Below are positions 9,051-17,711 of a stretch of 64,000 bases of DNA, piece after piece. The notes beneath the pieces were generated by a model. The model saw only the letters and a program-made list of their open reading frames with translations, was not told the DNA's origin and searched no databases. The stretch comes from Halopseudomonas xinjiangensis (GTDB taxonomy: Bacteria > Pseudomonadota > Gammaproteobacteria > Pseudomonadales > Pseudomonadaceae): the NCBI RefSeq assembly GCF_900104945.1, contig NZ_LT629736.1:2294001-2358000 (forward strand). Direction: 5' to 3'. Both the position numbers and the translations under genes were made by a program. Positions within the stretch are counted from its first letter, which is position 1. Each line of letters starts with the position of its first letter.

Positions 9051-10223
9051 TCAATCGCTCTGACGCAGCACAGCGTAGATCGCCCGACTGAGCACCAGTG
9101 CCCGCGGGTCCATCAACACGTATGGACCCATGGTATTGGTCACGTAGCCAAAGCCGACCTGCGCATCCGGATCGCAGAAACCCAGCGAGCCACCCGCGCC
9201 GGGATGACCGAAGGCGCGCGCGCCCATGCCGAAGCCGCCGCCCTCGTAGTCCTGATCGAGCATGACGCCCAGGCCAAAGCGCGTCGGGGCCAGCAGTGTC
9301 CTGTCCATGCCATGGCTGTGTTCGCGCTGCATCAGACTGACCAGTTCGTCGTCCAGCAGCCGCACACCATCGAGGCTGCCGCCATGCGCCAGCAGCTGCC
9401 AGAAACGCGCCATGGAACGCGCGTTGCCGGTGCCGTTGGCAGAGAAGATTTCCGCCTGCTGCCATTCGCGGCGATTGCTGCTGGTCATCATGCTCGACGG
9501 GTTGCCGAAGGCCTTGAAGCTCAGCTCATCAGGCCGGCCCATGGCAGCGAACAATGCGCGGGCGTACTGATCGCCGTACTGATTGCGCAGGCGCGAGAGC
9601 GAGGCGATACGATCGAGTTCGCTATCCGGCACCCCAACGTAGAAATCCATACCCAACGGCTGGCACACATTCTGGTTGATGTAGGCGCCGGGGCGCTCGT
9701 CGCTGAGACGGGCCAGCGGTTCGCCGAGCAACCATGCGTAGGTGACCGGTGCGTAACCGTGCGCCTCGCCGGGAGTCCACCAGGGTTTCTGCGCAGCCAG
9801 CGCAGCGGCCATGGTGTCCCACTCGAACAGCGCCTCGGGCGGCAGCGGCGCGGCGATGCCCGACAGCCCCGAACGGTGACTCAGCGCGTGGCGCAACGTG
9901 ACCGATTCCTTGCCAGCCTGGGCAAACTCTGGCCAGACACTGGCGAGCGGCGCATCGAGTTCGATACGCCCAGCCTCGACCTGTTGCAACAGCGCGACCG
10001 CGCCCAGCGGCTTGGTGCAGGAAAATACGTTGACCAGAGTGTCCTGCTCCCACACCCGCTGGTTGTCCTTGTCCATCACGCCCTGCCACAGATCGAGGAC
10101 AGTCTCGCCGCCAATCGTCACGCAGAGTGCCGCACCGCGCGCCTGTTCGTCGCTCTGTTGCTCGGCGAAAAGGTCGCGCACCGCCTCGAAGCGAGGATCG
10201 AAATAGCCTTGGATGGTGGTCAT
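9051..10223 (-). CDS. Serine hydrolase, beta-lactamase-like (class C / EstB-type esterase)
   Basis: A 390-residue protein of the beta-lactamase/penicillin-binding-protein fold. The SxxK nucleophile motif is SCTK within VNVFSCTKPLGAVALL (near residue 90). A Tyr-containing second motif lies in GYAPVTYAWLLGEPL, and the third-motif region reads GHPGAGGSLGFCDP. No signal peptide is evident, which argues for a cytoplasmic carboxylesterase and against a periplasmic beta-lactamase. It is monocistronic by spacing. The substrate is unknown. Confidence 0.82.
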   Translation of the reverse strand: MTTIQGYFDPRFEAVRDLFAEQQSDEQARGAALCVTIGGETVLDLWQGVMDKDNQRVWEQDTLVNVFSCTKPLGAVALLQQVEAGRIELDAPLASVWPEFAQAGKESVTLRHALSHRSGLSGIAAPLPPEALFEWDTMAAALAAQKPWWTPGEAHGYAPVTYAWLLGEPLARLSDERPGAYINQNVCQPLGMDFYVGVPDSELDRIASLSRLRNQYGDQYARALFAAMGRPDELSFKAFGNPSSMMTSSNRREWQQAEIFSANGTGNARSMARFWQLLAHGGSLDGVRLLDDELVSLMQREHSHGMDRTLLAPTRFGLGVMLDQDYEGGGFGMGARAFGHPGAGGSLGFCDPDAQVGFGYVTNTMGPYVLMDPRALVLSRAIYAVLRQSD

Positions 10224-10328
10224 GTCTTGGTCCGTATCGGTTGTTGTTCTGGCGCTATTAAAGCGTGCTGGAGGCGTCTTTTCAGCTCGGATAAGCGGCG
10301 GGTATCCGCCGACATAGCCGCAAACGGG

Positions 10329-12461
10329 CTACTCGATTTCGCGACGAAAAGGCGGCAGCGAATCGAGAATGGCCTTGCCGTAGCGCTGGGTCACCAGGCG
10401 CCGGTCGAGCAGTGTGATCACGCCAGCATCCTGCTCGCTGCGCAGCAAACGGCCGCAGGCCTGAATCAGCCGCAGCGAGGCGTCCGGGACGGCGATTTCC
10501 ATGAACGGGTTGCCACCGTTGCGCTCGATCCACTCGGCCAGCGCTGCCTCGACCGGATCATCGGGTACGGCGAAGGGAATCTTGGCGATCACTACGTGTT
10601 CGCAATAGCGCCCGGGCAGGTCAACGCCCTCGGCAAAGCTGGCCAGACCGAAGATCACGCTGGGCTCGCCCTTGTCTACCCGTGCGCGATGCTGACGAAT
10701 CAGCTCCTGCTTGGACAGATCACCCTGCACCAGAAGCCGTTCGCGGAACGCGGCCGGCAGTCCGGCGAAAACCTCGAGCATCTGACGCCGCGATGAAAAT
10801 AACACCAGACTCCCAGGGACGCCTTCGAGCATGTCGGGCAACCGCTCGATGATCGCCGCGCTATGCCCGGCATTGTCTCGCGGGTCGGCGCCGAGATTGG
10901 GTATACGCAACACGCCCTTTTCGCCGTGTTTGAACGGGCTCGGCGCCATGGCACAGACCGCGTTGCGCGGCACTCCCGCACGCTGGTTGAAGCGATCGAA
11001 ACGGCCCAGTGCAGTCAGCGTTGCCGAAGTGACCAGGCAGGCGAAGGCGCTGTACCACAGTGACTGGCGCAGCGTATCGGCAGCAAGGATCGGGCTGACG
11101 TGCACTTCAAGGTCGTTGGCTTCGGTCAGCGTCAGCCAGCGCGCCGTCGGCGGCTTGTCCTCGGCATCGATCAGACAAAACTGTGTCCAGAGCGTCCAGT
11201 TGCCCTCGGCTCGCGCCAGCAGCGCCCCGAATAGCGGATACCATTCCTCGGCCTGGGTCTGGTGCACGCCGACCGACTCCCCGTCCATGGCCTCCTTGAG
11301 CATATCGACCAACCGCTGCAGCGAGTCGGTGATCCGGCCAAAACCGGCCTTGAGCTCGGTGCCCATGTCGCGCAGATGATCCGGAACCACACCGTGTTCG
11401 AATCGAAACTGCGGCCGCACGTGGCCGCTCAGATCCTCGGCGCTGGCAAAGTCAGCGACTTCGCCCAGCGCCTGGGTCATGAATTGCTGATGCGGCTTGA
11501 GGTCGCGCGCCTGAACCGGGACCTGCTCCAGCAGCCGGCCGAAGTCGCCGGGGAGCGGGTGCTGTGCGAGCAGCTTGGTCAGGTTCTTGTCCAGCTGGTC
11601 GAGCCAATCGGTCGTGGCGGTCATGCGCGTGTGATGGGCAAAGTGCGCGATCGCCTTGTCAGGCAGGTGGTGCCCTTCGTCGAAGATGTACAGACAGTCG
11701 CGCGGGTCCGGCAGGATCGCCCCGCCGCCGAGCGCCAGATCGGACAGGACCAGGTCATGGTTGGTGACGATGACATCGACCTTCTGCACACCTTCGCGCG
11801 CCTTGTAGAACACGCACTGGTTGAAGTGGCCGCAGCGCCGGTTGCTGCATTGGATATGATCGGTGGTCAGCCGCGACCAGTCCTGATCGTCCAGAGCTTC
11901 CGGCCAGGAGTCGCGCTCACCGTCCCATTTCTTGCTGCCCAGCGCCTCGACCATGCGTGTGTAGAGCTTGAGCCCCGCCTCGTCGATGTCGATCCGGAAG
12001 CCTTCTTCAGCGAAGCCCTGCTGCTGGCTGGACAGTGCCTGGTTGTCGGAGAACAGCTGATCAAGCTTGGACAGGCAGACGTAACGGCCGCGACCCTTGG
12101 CCAGCGAAAAATGAAAATCCAGGCCAGCGTTGCGCTGAATATCCGGCAGATCCTTGAGCACGATCTGCTCCTGCAGCGCAACCGTGGCCGTGGAGATCAC
12201 CAGCGGCTTGCCGAGATGCTTGGCTATCGGAATCGCAGCCAGGCAATAGGCGACGGTTTTGCCGGTACCGGTGCCGGCCTCGATCACTGCAATGGCCGGT
12301 TCACCGTCGCGACGCCCCTCGTCGTCCAGCGTAACGCCACCGAACACCTTGGCCACTTCAGCGATCATCACACGCTGCCCGTAACGAGGCTTGAGAGACT
12401 TGTTTTCGAGGAAAGTACGGTAGGCCGTTTGGATCTGGCCCTTGAGATCATCGTTCAGCAT
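10329..12461 (-). CDS. dinG: ATP-dependent DNA helicase DinG
   Basis: A 710-residue superfamily-2 iron-sulphur helicase (XPD-like), acting 5'-3' on R-loops and damaged DNA. Walker A is EAGTGTGKTVAYC near residue 55 and the DEAH-type box reads DEGHHL. Cysteines around RYVCLSKLDQ and CSNRRCGHFNQC supply the Fe-S cluster ligands. The C-terminal helicase block LIQACGRLLRSEQDAGV is intact. GGAGCC upstream supports the start at 12461 over an extension to 12500. Its length matches pseudomonad DinG. No clear LexA box was found upstream. Confidence 0.95.
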   Translation of the reverse strand: MLNDDLKGQIQTAYRTFLENKSLKPRYGQRVMIAEVAKVFGGVTLDDEGRRDGEPAIAVIEAGTGTGKTVAYCLAAIPIAKHLGKPLVISTATVALQEQIVLKDLPDIQRNAGLDFHFSLAKGRGRYVCLSKLDQLFSDNQALSSQQQGFAEEGFRIDIDEAGLKLYTRMVEALGSKKWDGERDSWPEALDDQDWSRLTTDHIQCSNRRCGHFNQCVFYKAREGVQKVDVIVTNHDLVLSDLALGGGAILPDPRDCLYIFDEGHHLPDKAIAHFAHHTRMTATTDWLDQLDKNLTKLLAQHPLPGDFGRLLEQVPVQARDLKPHQQFMTQALGEVADFASAEDLSGHVRPQFRFEHGVVPDHLRDMGTELKAGFGRITDSLQRLVDMLKEAMDGESVGVHQTQAEEWYPLFGALLARAEGNWTLWTQFCLIDAEDKPPTARWLTLTEANDLEVHVSPILAADTLRQSLWYSAFACLVTSATLTALGRFDRFNQRAGVPRNAVCAMAPSPFKHGEKGVLRIPNLGADPRDNAGHSAAIIERLPDMLEGVPGSLVLFSSRRQMLEVFAGLPAAFRERLLVQGDLSKQELIRQHRARVDKGEPSVIFGLASFAEGVDLPGRYCEHVVIAKIPFAVPDDPVEAALAEWIERNGGNPFMEIAVPDASLRLIQACGRLLRSEQDAGVITLLDRRLVTQRYGKAILDSLPPFRREIE

Positions 12462-12688
12462 GCAGGCTCCGGGAAACAGCGGGCATGATACGCCAAACAA
12501 GGTTACAGCGGGGCACCAGCCCGCCAGCCGGCGTGACGGGGGTAGCTACCCAGCGGGGATAGCTGAGAACGAACCCGAGCGCGAAAAGACCTCGCATAGA
12601 CCCGGTGGCTGCGGGTAACTGCTCCCGGCTTGCCGACTGCCGCGCCCACCCTGTAGCGTGTAGCACGTTCAGCCCGGAGCCTAACGCG

Positions 12689-13174
12689 ATGACTGTCAGC
12701 CCCACCTCTGCCCTGTTGGGCATTCTCGACAAATACCGGCCGAAGCGGCTTCTATGCGTAAGCGCTGAACCCGTTCCGGCGGCTATGGCCTATTGCGGGC
12801 AATTCGAGGAGTGCCAGTGCGTGAATACGGCCGAGGTTCCGCTGCCTGACGAACTGGCCAACCAACGCTACGACCTTGCAATCGTCGCCAACGAACTGGA
12901 GCGACTGGACAAGCGCGCCGGAATCGAGCTGCTCGCAGGGCTTCGCAACCTGTCGGTGAGCCGCATGGCGGTATTGGTCGATCACAGCCAGACGAGCGTC
13001 TGGCAGGATACTGATTTCTATGCTCTGGCTCTGCAGCGCAGCGCGCGCTTCGAGCAGGGCGACCGGATGCTGACGCTCTATACCTACGATCTCGCGGAGT
13101 ACAAGCAAGTCCCCGACTGGCTGAACTCCAAGTACTGGGCCAATCCGGAAATGTTCGGCAAATACTGGTGGTAG
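12689..13174 (+). CDS. Conserved pseudomonad protein, DUF6231 family
   Basis: A 161-residue soluble protein starting at [22 protein letters not shown], with GGAG 9 bases upstream. Its N-terminal alpha/beta pattern ([28 protein letters not shown]) resembles a methyltransferase-like fold without the SAM motif. The C-terminus is aromatic ([17 protein letters not shown]). The function is unknown. It overlaps the YchJ-family start by a few bases, so the two form a coupled pair. Confidence 0.8.
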   Translation: MTVSPTSALLGILDKYRPKRLLCVSAEPVPAAMAYCGQFEECQCVNTAEVPLPDELANQRYDLAIVANELERLDKRAGIELLAGLRNLSVSRMAVLVDHSQTSVWQDTDFYALALQRSARFEQGDRMLTLYTYDLAEYKQVPDWLNSKYWANPEMFGKYWW

Positions 13175-13641
13175 CGGTGAACGAAGTCGACGCCTGTCCC
13201 TGCGGCTCTACCGAGACCTATCAGCAGTGCTGCCAACCGCTGCATGGCGGGGCTGCGGCACCAACCCCTGAACGGCTGATGCGCTCACGGTATTGCGCCT
13301 ACACGCTCGGCCTGATCAATTACCTGGTGGCCACGACCTTGCCCGCTCAGCAGGCGGAACTGGACCGGGAAGCGATGGAGCAATGGAGTCGCGAAAGCCG
13401 CTGGCTAGGGCTGGAGGTCGAGCATGCAGATCCGCCGAAAGGCGATCGCGCGCAGGTGACATTCGTCGCGCACTGGGCTGATCCCGGCGGGCGTCCGCAC
13501 AGTCACCGGGAGTGCTCGGACTTCCTGCACAGGGCCGGGCGCTGGTATTTCCTGGATCCGAACCATGCGCTCAAGACCGGGCGTAACGAGCCTTGTCCCT
13601 GTGGGTCGGGCCGCAAGTTCAAGCAGTGCTGCATGCCGTGA
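13168..13641 (+). CDS. ychJ: YchJ family protein with SEC-C metal-binding motifs
   Basis: A 157-residue protein with two SEC-C zinc motifs: [13 protein letters not shown] at the N-terminus and [13 protein letters not shown] at the C-terminus. Between them is an NTF2-like YchJ domain ([17 protein letters not shown]). SEC-C motifs chelate zinc and, in SecA, bind SecB and ribosomes; YchJ itself has no established function. The start is GTG at 13168 or GTG at 13177. It overlaps the end of the DUF6231 gene. Confidence 0.9.
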   Translation: MVAVNEVDACPCGSTETYQQCCQPLHGGAAAPTPERLMRSRYCAYTLGLINYLVATTLPAQQAELDREAMEQWSRESRWLGLEVEHADPPKGDRAQVTFVAHWADPGGRPHSHRECSDFLHRAGRWYFLDPNHALKTGRNEPCPCGSGRKFKQCCMP

Positions 13642-13654
13642 AAAGCGGCGGTCC

Positions 13655-14188
13655 TCACTCGACCAGTTTCAAATGCCCGATATTGGGGGAGACTGGCGCT
13701 GTGTCCGGCTTGATCTGATCCAGATCTGCCCCCGGGGGCGCAAGACTCAGCGCCGACAGATCGAGCGGCAACGGCGTATGGTCGACATACTCGTCCTGTA
13801 GATCGGCCCCCAGCTCGGCGATTCCGAAGTCCGGCGCCTGCACATTGGAGAAGGCCGCCATGTATTCGTCTCGCGGCACGACGCGGGCGCCGGCGGTGGC
13901 GCTGGAAGTTGGCGCTGGTGCAGGCGCTTCAGGCTCTCGCGTCGGGTCCTGCGCCACGGATTCCATCGGTTCTACTAGGCACACAGCACCGGCACGATCA
14001 ATGGCCTGGCGATAACGCTCGGCTGCGGCGGCGTCGAGGCCCTGCTTGATGACGATCCGGCGACCGGAAAACAGCGTGTCGAGCTGCTGCTCTCCGGCCT
14101 GAAACAGCTGGCCCAGTCGCGCACGCGCCTGCTCGGCCGCGACGCCCGTTTTCACCTGTCCCTGAAAAACAATCTCGAAAAGCGGCAT
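13655..14188 (-). CDS. Conserved hypothetical protein with a Pro/Ala-rich linker
   Basis: A 177-residue protein. Residues 1-75 form a compact folded segment (MPLFEIVFQGQV, ARLGQLFQAGEQQLDTLFSGRRIVIKQG, AERYRQAIDRAGA). A Pro/Ala-rich linker follows (EPEAPAPAPTSSATAG), then an acidic tail ending SPNIGHLKLVE. The N-terminal pattern recalls small domains in other pseudomonad proteins that read as FQGQVxxG. The ribosome site GGGAG lies 7 bases before the ATG at 14188. The function is unknown; it is convergent with ychJ. Confidence 0.7.
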   Translation of the reverse strand: MPLFEIVFQGQVKTGVAAEQARARLGQLFQAGEQQLDTLFSGRRIVIKQGLDAAAAERYRQAIDRAGAVCLVEPMESVAQDPTREPEAPAPAPTSSATAGARVVPRDEYMAAFSNVQAPDFGIAELGADLQDEYVDHTPLPLDLSALSLAPPGADLDQIKPDTAPVSPNIGHLKLVE

Positions 14189-14278
14189 GTTGTCACTCCC
14201 TGGCAGCAATTGCGGTTAGTATGGACAGGCACTGGCCGCCGCACAACTCCACCCGCGGCCGTCGCTACGGAGGGGCTC

Positions 14279-14758
14279 ATGTTCGTTCGTCAGTTGAGTA
14301 TGTGGCTGATGCTACTTGGCATGTCATCGCTGAGCGGCTGCGCCGCGCTGGGCCTCGGACCTTCGTACACCAAGCCCGAGATCGCCCTCGCCAATGTCGA
14401 GATGCTCAAGTCGAACCTTTGGGAACAATCCTTTCAGCTACGTCTGCGCGTGGACAACCCCAACGACCGCGTCCTGCCGATCCGCGGCATGCACTACGTG
14501 GTATATCTCAACGACACCAAGCTGGCGACGGGCGTGAGTGATTCGACCTTCGACGTGCCCGCCTACGGTTCTGAGTATTTTCACCTCAACGTGCGTTCGA
14601 ACCTGTGGCGGCACCTGGGTGACCTGGCGAAGATGGTCGAGCGGCAGCAGGCCGTCGACTACCGACTCGAGGGGCATATCCGTACCGGGTTCTTCCTCTC
14701 GCCGAAAATCAATCTGAAGGAAGAGGGTAGCCTCGATCCTTCCGAAATGCGGTTCTGA
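14279..14758 (+). CDS. LEA type 2 family lipoprotein
   Basis: A 159-residue protein with a lipoprotein signal: hydrophobic residues 8-18 then a LSGC lipobox, so the mature Cys is near residue 22. The remainder is a water-stress/hypersensitive-response (LEA14-like) beta sandwich with LRVDNPNDRVLPIRGMHYVVYLN and PAYGSEYFHLNV. Members are periplasmic proteins anchored in the outer or inner membrane and tied to stress tolerance; no precise role is known. GGAGGGG precedes the ATG. It is followed by the DUF2489 gene after 2 bases. Confidence 0.83.
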   Translation: MFVRQLSMWLMLLGMSSLSGCAALGLGPSYTKPEIALANVEMLKSNLWEQSFQLRLRVDNPNDRVLPIRGMHYVVYLNDTKLATGVSDSTFDVPAYGSEYFHLNVRSNLWRHLGDLAKMVERQQAVDYRLEGHIRTGFFLSPKINLKEEGSLDPSEMRF

Positions 14759-14760
14759 CA

Positions 14761-15201
14761 ATGAACATATTTGACTGGCTGGCTATAGCCGGCCTCGTGG
14801 TGATCGTCGCCCTGGCAGCCTATGCATATGTACTATGGCGCCGAGTCTGGCGGAAGCGCCAGGAACTGGAACGGGTCACGCGTGAACGCGATGATCGACT
14901 CGCGGAAGATATCCGCTTTCTGGCGCAAAGCCTGCAGACCGGCCAGGTGCCGATCATCGAAGGGTCGATCCGGATCAAGGTGTTGCTGGATAACTATCAA
15001 CGCACATTGCCTGATGGTGTCGATACCGACGTTTTCACCGTGATCTACGATGAGACCGCCGACATTCCTACGCATCAGGGCTGGAAGGATCTGCCGAAGA
15101 CCGAGCGCAACGCCTATCGGCAACGTATGGAACAATTGGAAGCCGAGCATGGCCCCAGAGCCATTCAGGCTGCCGAGCAGCTCGGCAGCGGTCTGCGCTG
15201 A
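14761..15201 (+). CDS. DUF2489 domain membrane-anchored protein
   Basis: A 146-residue protein with one N-terminal membrane segment (residues ~6-27), a basic cytoplasmic turn (WRRVWRKRQELERVTRERDDR), and a DUF2489 domain with AEDIRFLAQSLQTGQ and EGSIRIKVLLDNY. Its topology suggests an inner-membrane anchor and a cytoplasmic domain. The function is unknown. It lies directly after the LEA lipoprotein gene and is probably co-expressed with it. Confidence 0.82.
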   Translation: MNIFDWLAIAGLVVIVALAAYAYVLWRRVWRKRQELERVTRERDDRLAEDIRFLAQSLQTGQVPIIEGSIRIKVLLDNYQRTLPDGVDTDVFTVIYDETADIPTHQGWKDLPKTERNAYRQRMEQLEAEHGPRAIQAAEQLGSGLR

Positions 15202-15243
15202 ACGAACGCCCAACCGTGACCGGCCAGGCGTTCCCACGAGCAT

Positions 15244-16026
15244 TTAGACGACCGAATTGCCGCCATCGACCGCGACTGCCTGGCCGGTTACGTGACGTGA
15301 TGCTTCGGAAGCGAAGAACACTGCCAGCCCTTTGATGTCCTCTTCTCCGCCTACGCGTCCAAGTGGGGTGCCCTGCTTGATGTGCTCACTGACCTTCTCC
15401 AGGCCCTTGGACAATTTGGTCGGGAAATAGCCGGGGCAGATTGCGTTGACGTTGATATTGTAAGGGCCCCACTCGCCAGCCAGCGCCCGCGTCAGGTTGA
15501 TCGCTGCTGCCTTGCTGGTGTTGTACGCAACGGTGTGGATCCCGGTATTCGGGCGGTTGCCCTTGAAGCCGGCAATCGAGGCGATGTTGATGATCTTGCC
15601 CGACTGGCGCGGAATCATGAAGCGCCGCGCGACCTCCTGAGCCATCAGGAAACAGGCGTCGACGTTGAGATACATGACCTTGTTCCAGCCTTCGTAGCTG
15701 TGTTCGGCAGCAGGCTGGCCCCAGGTAGTACCGGCGTTATTGACCAGAATATCGATGGTGCCGAACTTGGCTTCGACCGCGTCCACCAGGCTCTTCACCG
15801 GGTCGCTCTCGGGCTTGCCCAAGTCGCAGGCGGAGCCGCCGGCCTCGATGCCTTGCTGGCCCAGCTGAGCAACCACTTCATCGACCTCGGCTGCATTACG
15901 CGCGCTGATGAACACCTTGGCCCCCATTTCGCCTAGAGCTTCCGCCATTTGCAGACCGAGTCCCTTGGTGCCGCCGGTGATCAGGGCGACCTTGCCGTTC
16001 AGATCGAATAGTTGTTTGACGCTCAT
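15244..16026 (-). CDS. SDR-family oxidoreductase (RhlG/gluconate-5-dehydrogenase-like)
   Basis: A 260-residue classical SDR. The cofactor motif is TGGTKGLGLQMAE, followed by NNAGTTWG, IASIAGFKG and YNTSKAA. The C-terminus (GQAVAVDGGNSVV) is typical of tetrameric SDRs acting on 3-oxo or sugar-acid substrates. FVISARN-type Arg residues after beta-2 suggest NADPH use. Neighbours give no pathway. A paralogous fold occurs at 7458-8276 but the two are not close in sequence. Confidence 0.85.
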   Translation of the reverse strand: MSVKQLFDLNGKVALITGGTKGLGLQMAEALGEMGAKVFISARNAAEVDEVVAQLGQQGIEAGGSACDLGKPESDPVKSLVDAVEAKFGTIDILVNNAGTTWGQPAAEHSYEGWNKVMYLNVDACFLMAQEVARRFMIPRQSGKIINIASIAGFKGNRPNTGIHTVAYNTSKAAAINLTRALAGEWGPYNINVNAICPGYFPTKLSKGLEKVSEHIKQGTPLGRVGGEEDIKGLAVFFASEASRHVTGQAVAVDGGNSVV

Positions 16027-16183
16027 GACGTGTCCTCTTGATATTGTGGCTGTGACAGTAACCCGGCAAGCATAGCCGGTGTAACGGAGCTGACCCGACC
16101 ATCAGTGACGTCAGTGATGACGCTGCCCGCGCCAGTGTTATCATGCGCGCCCTCGCCTTCTCACCGCAGCCGGACTCCAGCCG

Positions 16184-16633
16184 ATGGCCGAACACGATTT
16201 TCGACGTACCGCTCTCAACCCTTCGCACACCCTTATCGAGTGCCGCACTCTGGGCGCGGGCCTGTATCAGGTGACCGGCCAGGGTGGAGGTGTACAGCCG
16301 GGGGACAAGCTCATCTGCACCGTCAAGGGCAGCCGTGACCTGCCGATGCCGTTACGCGTGGAGAAGGTGCGTTATCTGATCAATCCGCCAGGGCAATGGA
16401 CGGCCACAGCCCAGGGCCCGGATCTGCGCGGCCAGATGGTGCTGGGCTGGTCGATTCGTTGCGACGAATGTGGCCGCGATCAGGCCTTCGAGTTTCTCGT
16501 CGCCGAAAAGGATGACCTCGCGACACGCACGGCAAAGGCCGTCAGCCGTATCGGCCAGCTCGGCTGGCAGCCGCGCGGAGAAAACCATCTGTGTCCGGCG
16601 TGCGCGAGAAAAGCGTCGACTAGAACAGAGTGA
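16184..16633 (+). CDS. Conserved hypothetical protein with a C-terminal zinc-ribbon-like Cys pair
   Basis: A 149-residue protein. Its first half is beta-rich (GAGLYQVTGQG, GDKLICTVKGSRDL, RVEKVRYLINPPGQW). The second half has two CxxC pairs, CDEC near residue 97 and CPAC near residue 139, which could bind one metal ion. No family function is recognised. The last 14 bases overlap the 3' end of the convergent dinB gene. Confidence 0.68.
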   Translation: MAEHDFRRTALNPSHTLIECRTLGAGLYQVTGQGGGVQPGDKLICTVKGSRDLPMPLRVEKVRYLINPPGQWTATAQGPDLRGQMVLGWSIRCDECGRDQAFEFLVAEKDDLATRTAKAVSRIGQLGWQPRGENHLCPACARKASTRTE

Positions 16634-17672
16634 GCTGTTCGCCCAGGGGAGCATGGGCATTGTCCAGCCGCACGCCAACACCGATCAGGCGCACCGGCCG
16701 GCCACCCCTGGCGAACGCACGACTGCACAGCTCCCGGTATCCATCCGGGCTTACCGGCGCGCCAGCCTGCTCCAGGGTGGTCTGGGTAAAATCGGAAAAT
16801 TTGAGTTTGATGAACGGCTTGCTGATCCGGTACTGATCGCCGAGCCGGCCCAACCTCTGCGCGAGCGTCTCCAACAAAGCCGGAAGTGCGTCCAGGCAGG
16901 CATTGAGATCAGGCAGATCCTGATCGTAGGTATTTTCCACGCTCACCGACTGGCGTTTGCTCTCGACGACGACTGGGCGGTCATCGATTCCTCGCGCCAG
17001 GTGCCACAGCCGCTCACCGAAGCTACCGAACTCGCGCACCAGATCCTGCTTGCGCCACGGCAGCAACTCGCCACAGACGTCGATGCCCAGGTTTTTCAGC
17101 CGGGTTGCGGTGACCTTCCCTACCCCATGCAACCGCTCGACCGGCAGCTTTTCGACAAAGGCTTCGACTTCGTCCGGAAGGATCACTTTCAGCCCGTCCG
17201 GCTTGTTCCAGTCACTGGCGATCTTGGCGAGAAACTTGTTCGGTGCCACGCCGGCCGAGACGGTGATGTGCTGCGCCGCCTGGACCCGCTGGCGAATGGT
17301 CTGGGCGATCAGGGTGGCACTTCCGCGACACGCCTGGCTGTCGCTTACGTCCAGATAGGCTTCGTCAAGCGACAGGGGCTGGATAAGCGGCGTGTAATCG
17401 GAAAAGATCGCCTGAATAGCGTCGGATACCTCTCGGTAGACAGCCATTCTCGGGGGCACTATCAGCAGGTCCGGACACAGTTTCTTGGCGTACCCCGAAG
17501 CCATCGCCGAGCGGACGCCGTAGGCTCTTGCTTCATAATTGCAGGTCGCGACCACTCCGCGCCTGCCCGGGTCTCCGCCCACCGCGAGCGGCCGACCGCG
17601 CAGCCGCGGATCGTCGCGCATTTCAATGGCGGCGTAGAAGCAGTCGCAGTCGACGTGGATGATCTTGCGCAC
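16620..17672 (-). CDS. dinB: DNA polymerase IV (Y family)
   Basis: A 350-residue translesion polymerase of usual length. Catalytic acids are present: Asp in HVDCDCFYA near residue 8, and Asp-Glu in LSLDEAYLDV near residue 104. The helix-hairpin-helix block VERLHGVGKVTATRLKNLGI is intact. The C-terminus ends QLTLF, a beta-clamp-binding motif. A proper LexA box (CTG-N10-CAG) was not found in the short gap to the upstream gene, although a shorter CTG-N7-CAG sequence lies there. Confidence 0.96.
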   Translation of the reverse strand: MRKIIHVDCDCFYAAIEMRDDPRLRGRPLAVGGDPGRRGVVATCNYEARAYGVRSAMASGYAKKLCPDLLIVPPRMAVYREVSDAIQAIFSDYTPLIQPLSLDEAYLDVSDSQACRGSATLIAQTIRQRVQAAQHITVSAGVAPNKFLAKIASDWNKPDGLKVILPDEVEAFVEKLPVERLHGVGKVTATRLKNLGIDVCGELLPWRKQDLVREFGSFGERLWHLARGIDDRPVVVESKRQSVSVENTYDQDLPDLNACLDALPALLETLAQRLGRLGDQYRISKPFIKLKFSDFTQTTLEQAGAPVSPDGYRELCSRAFARGGRPVRLIGVGVRLDNAHAPLGEQLTLF

Positions 17673-17711
17673 GAGACATACCCGGACGAGTTGGCCGCCT
17701 AGTGTACTGCA

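Noticed and set aside
9051-10223. Antibiotic-resistance beta-lactamase
   Set aside because: The SxxK motif is present, but there is no signal peptide and the other motifs fit EstB-like esterases; resistance cannot be claimed.
12500-12688. GGGTAGCTACCC palindrome in the dinG-DUF6231 gap
   Set aside because: It is a short restriction-site-like palindrome without promoter elements around it; nothing supports a function.
17673-17711. CTG-N7-CAG sequence upstream of dinB considered as a LexA box
   Set aside because: The spacing is 7 where 10 is required, and the TA-alternating core is missing.
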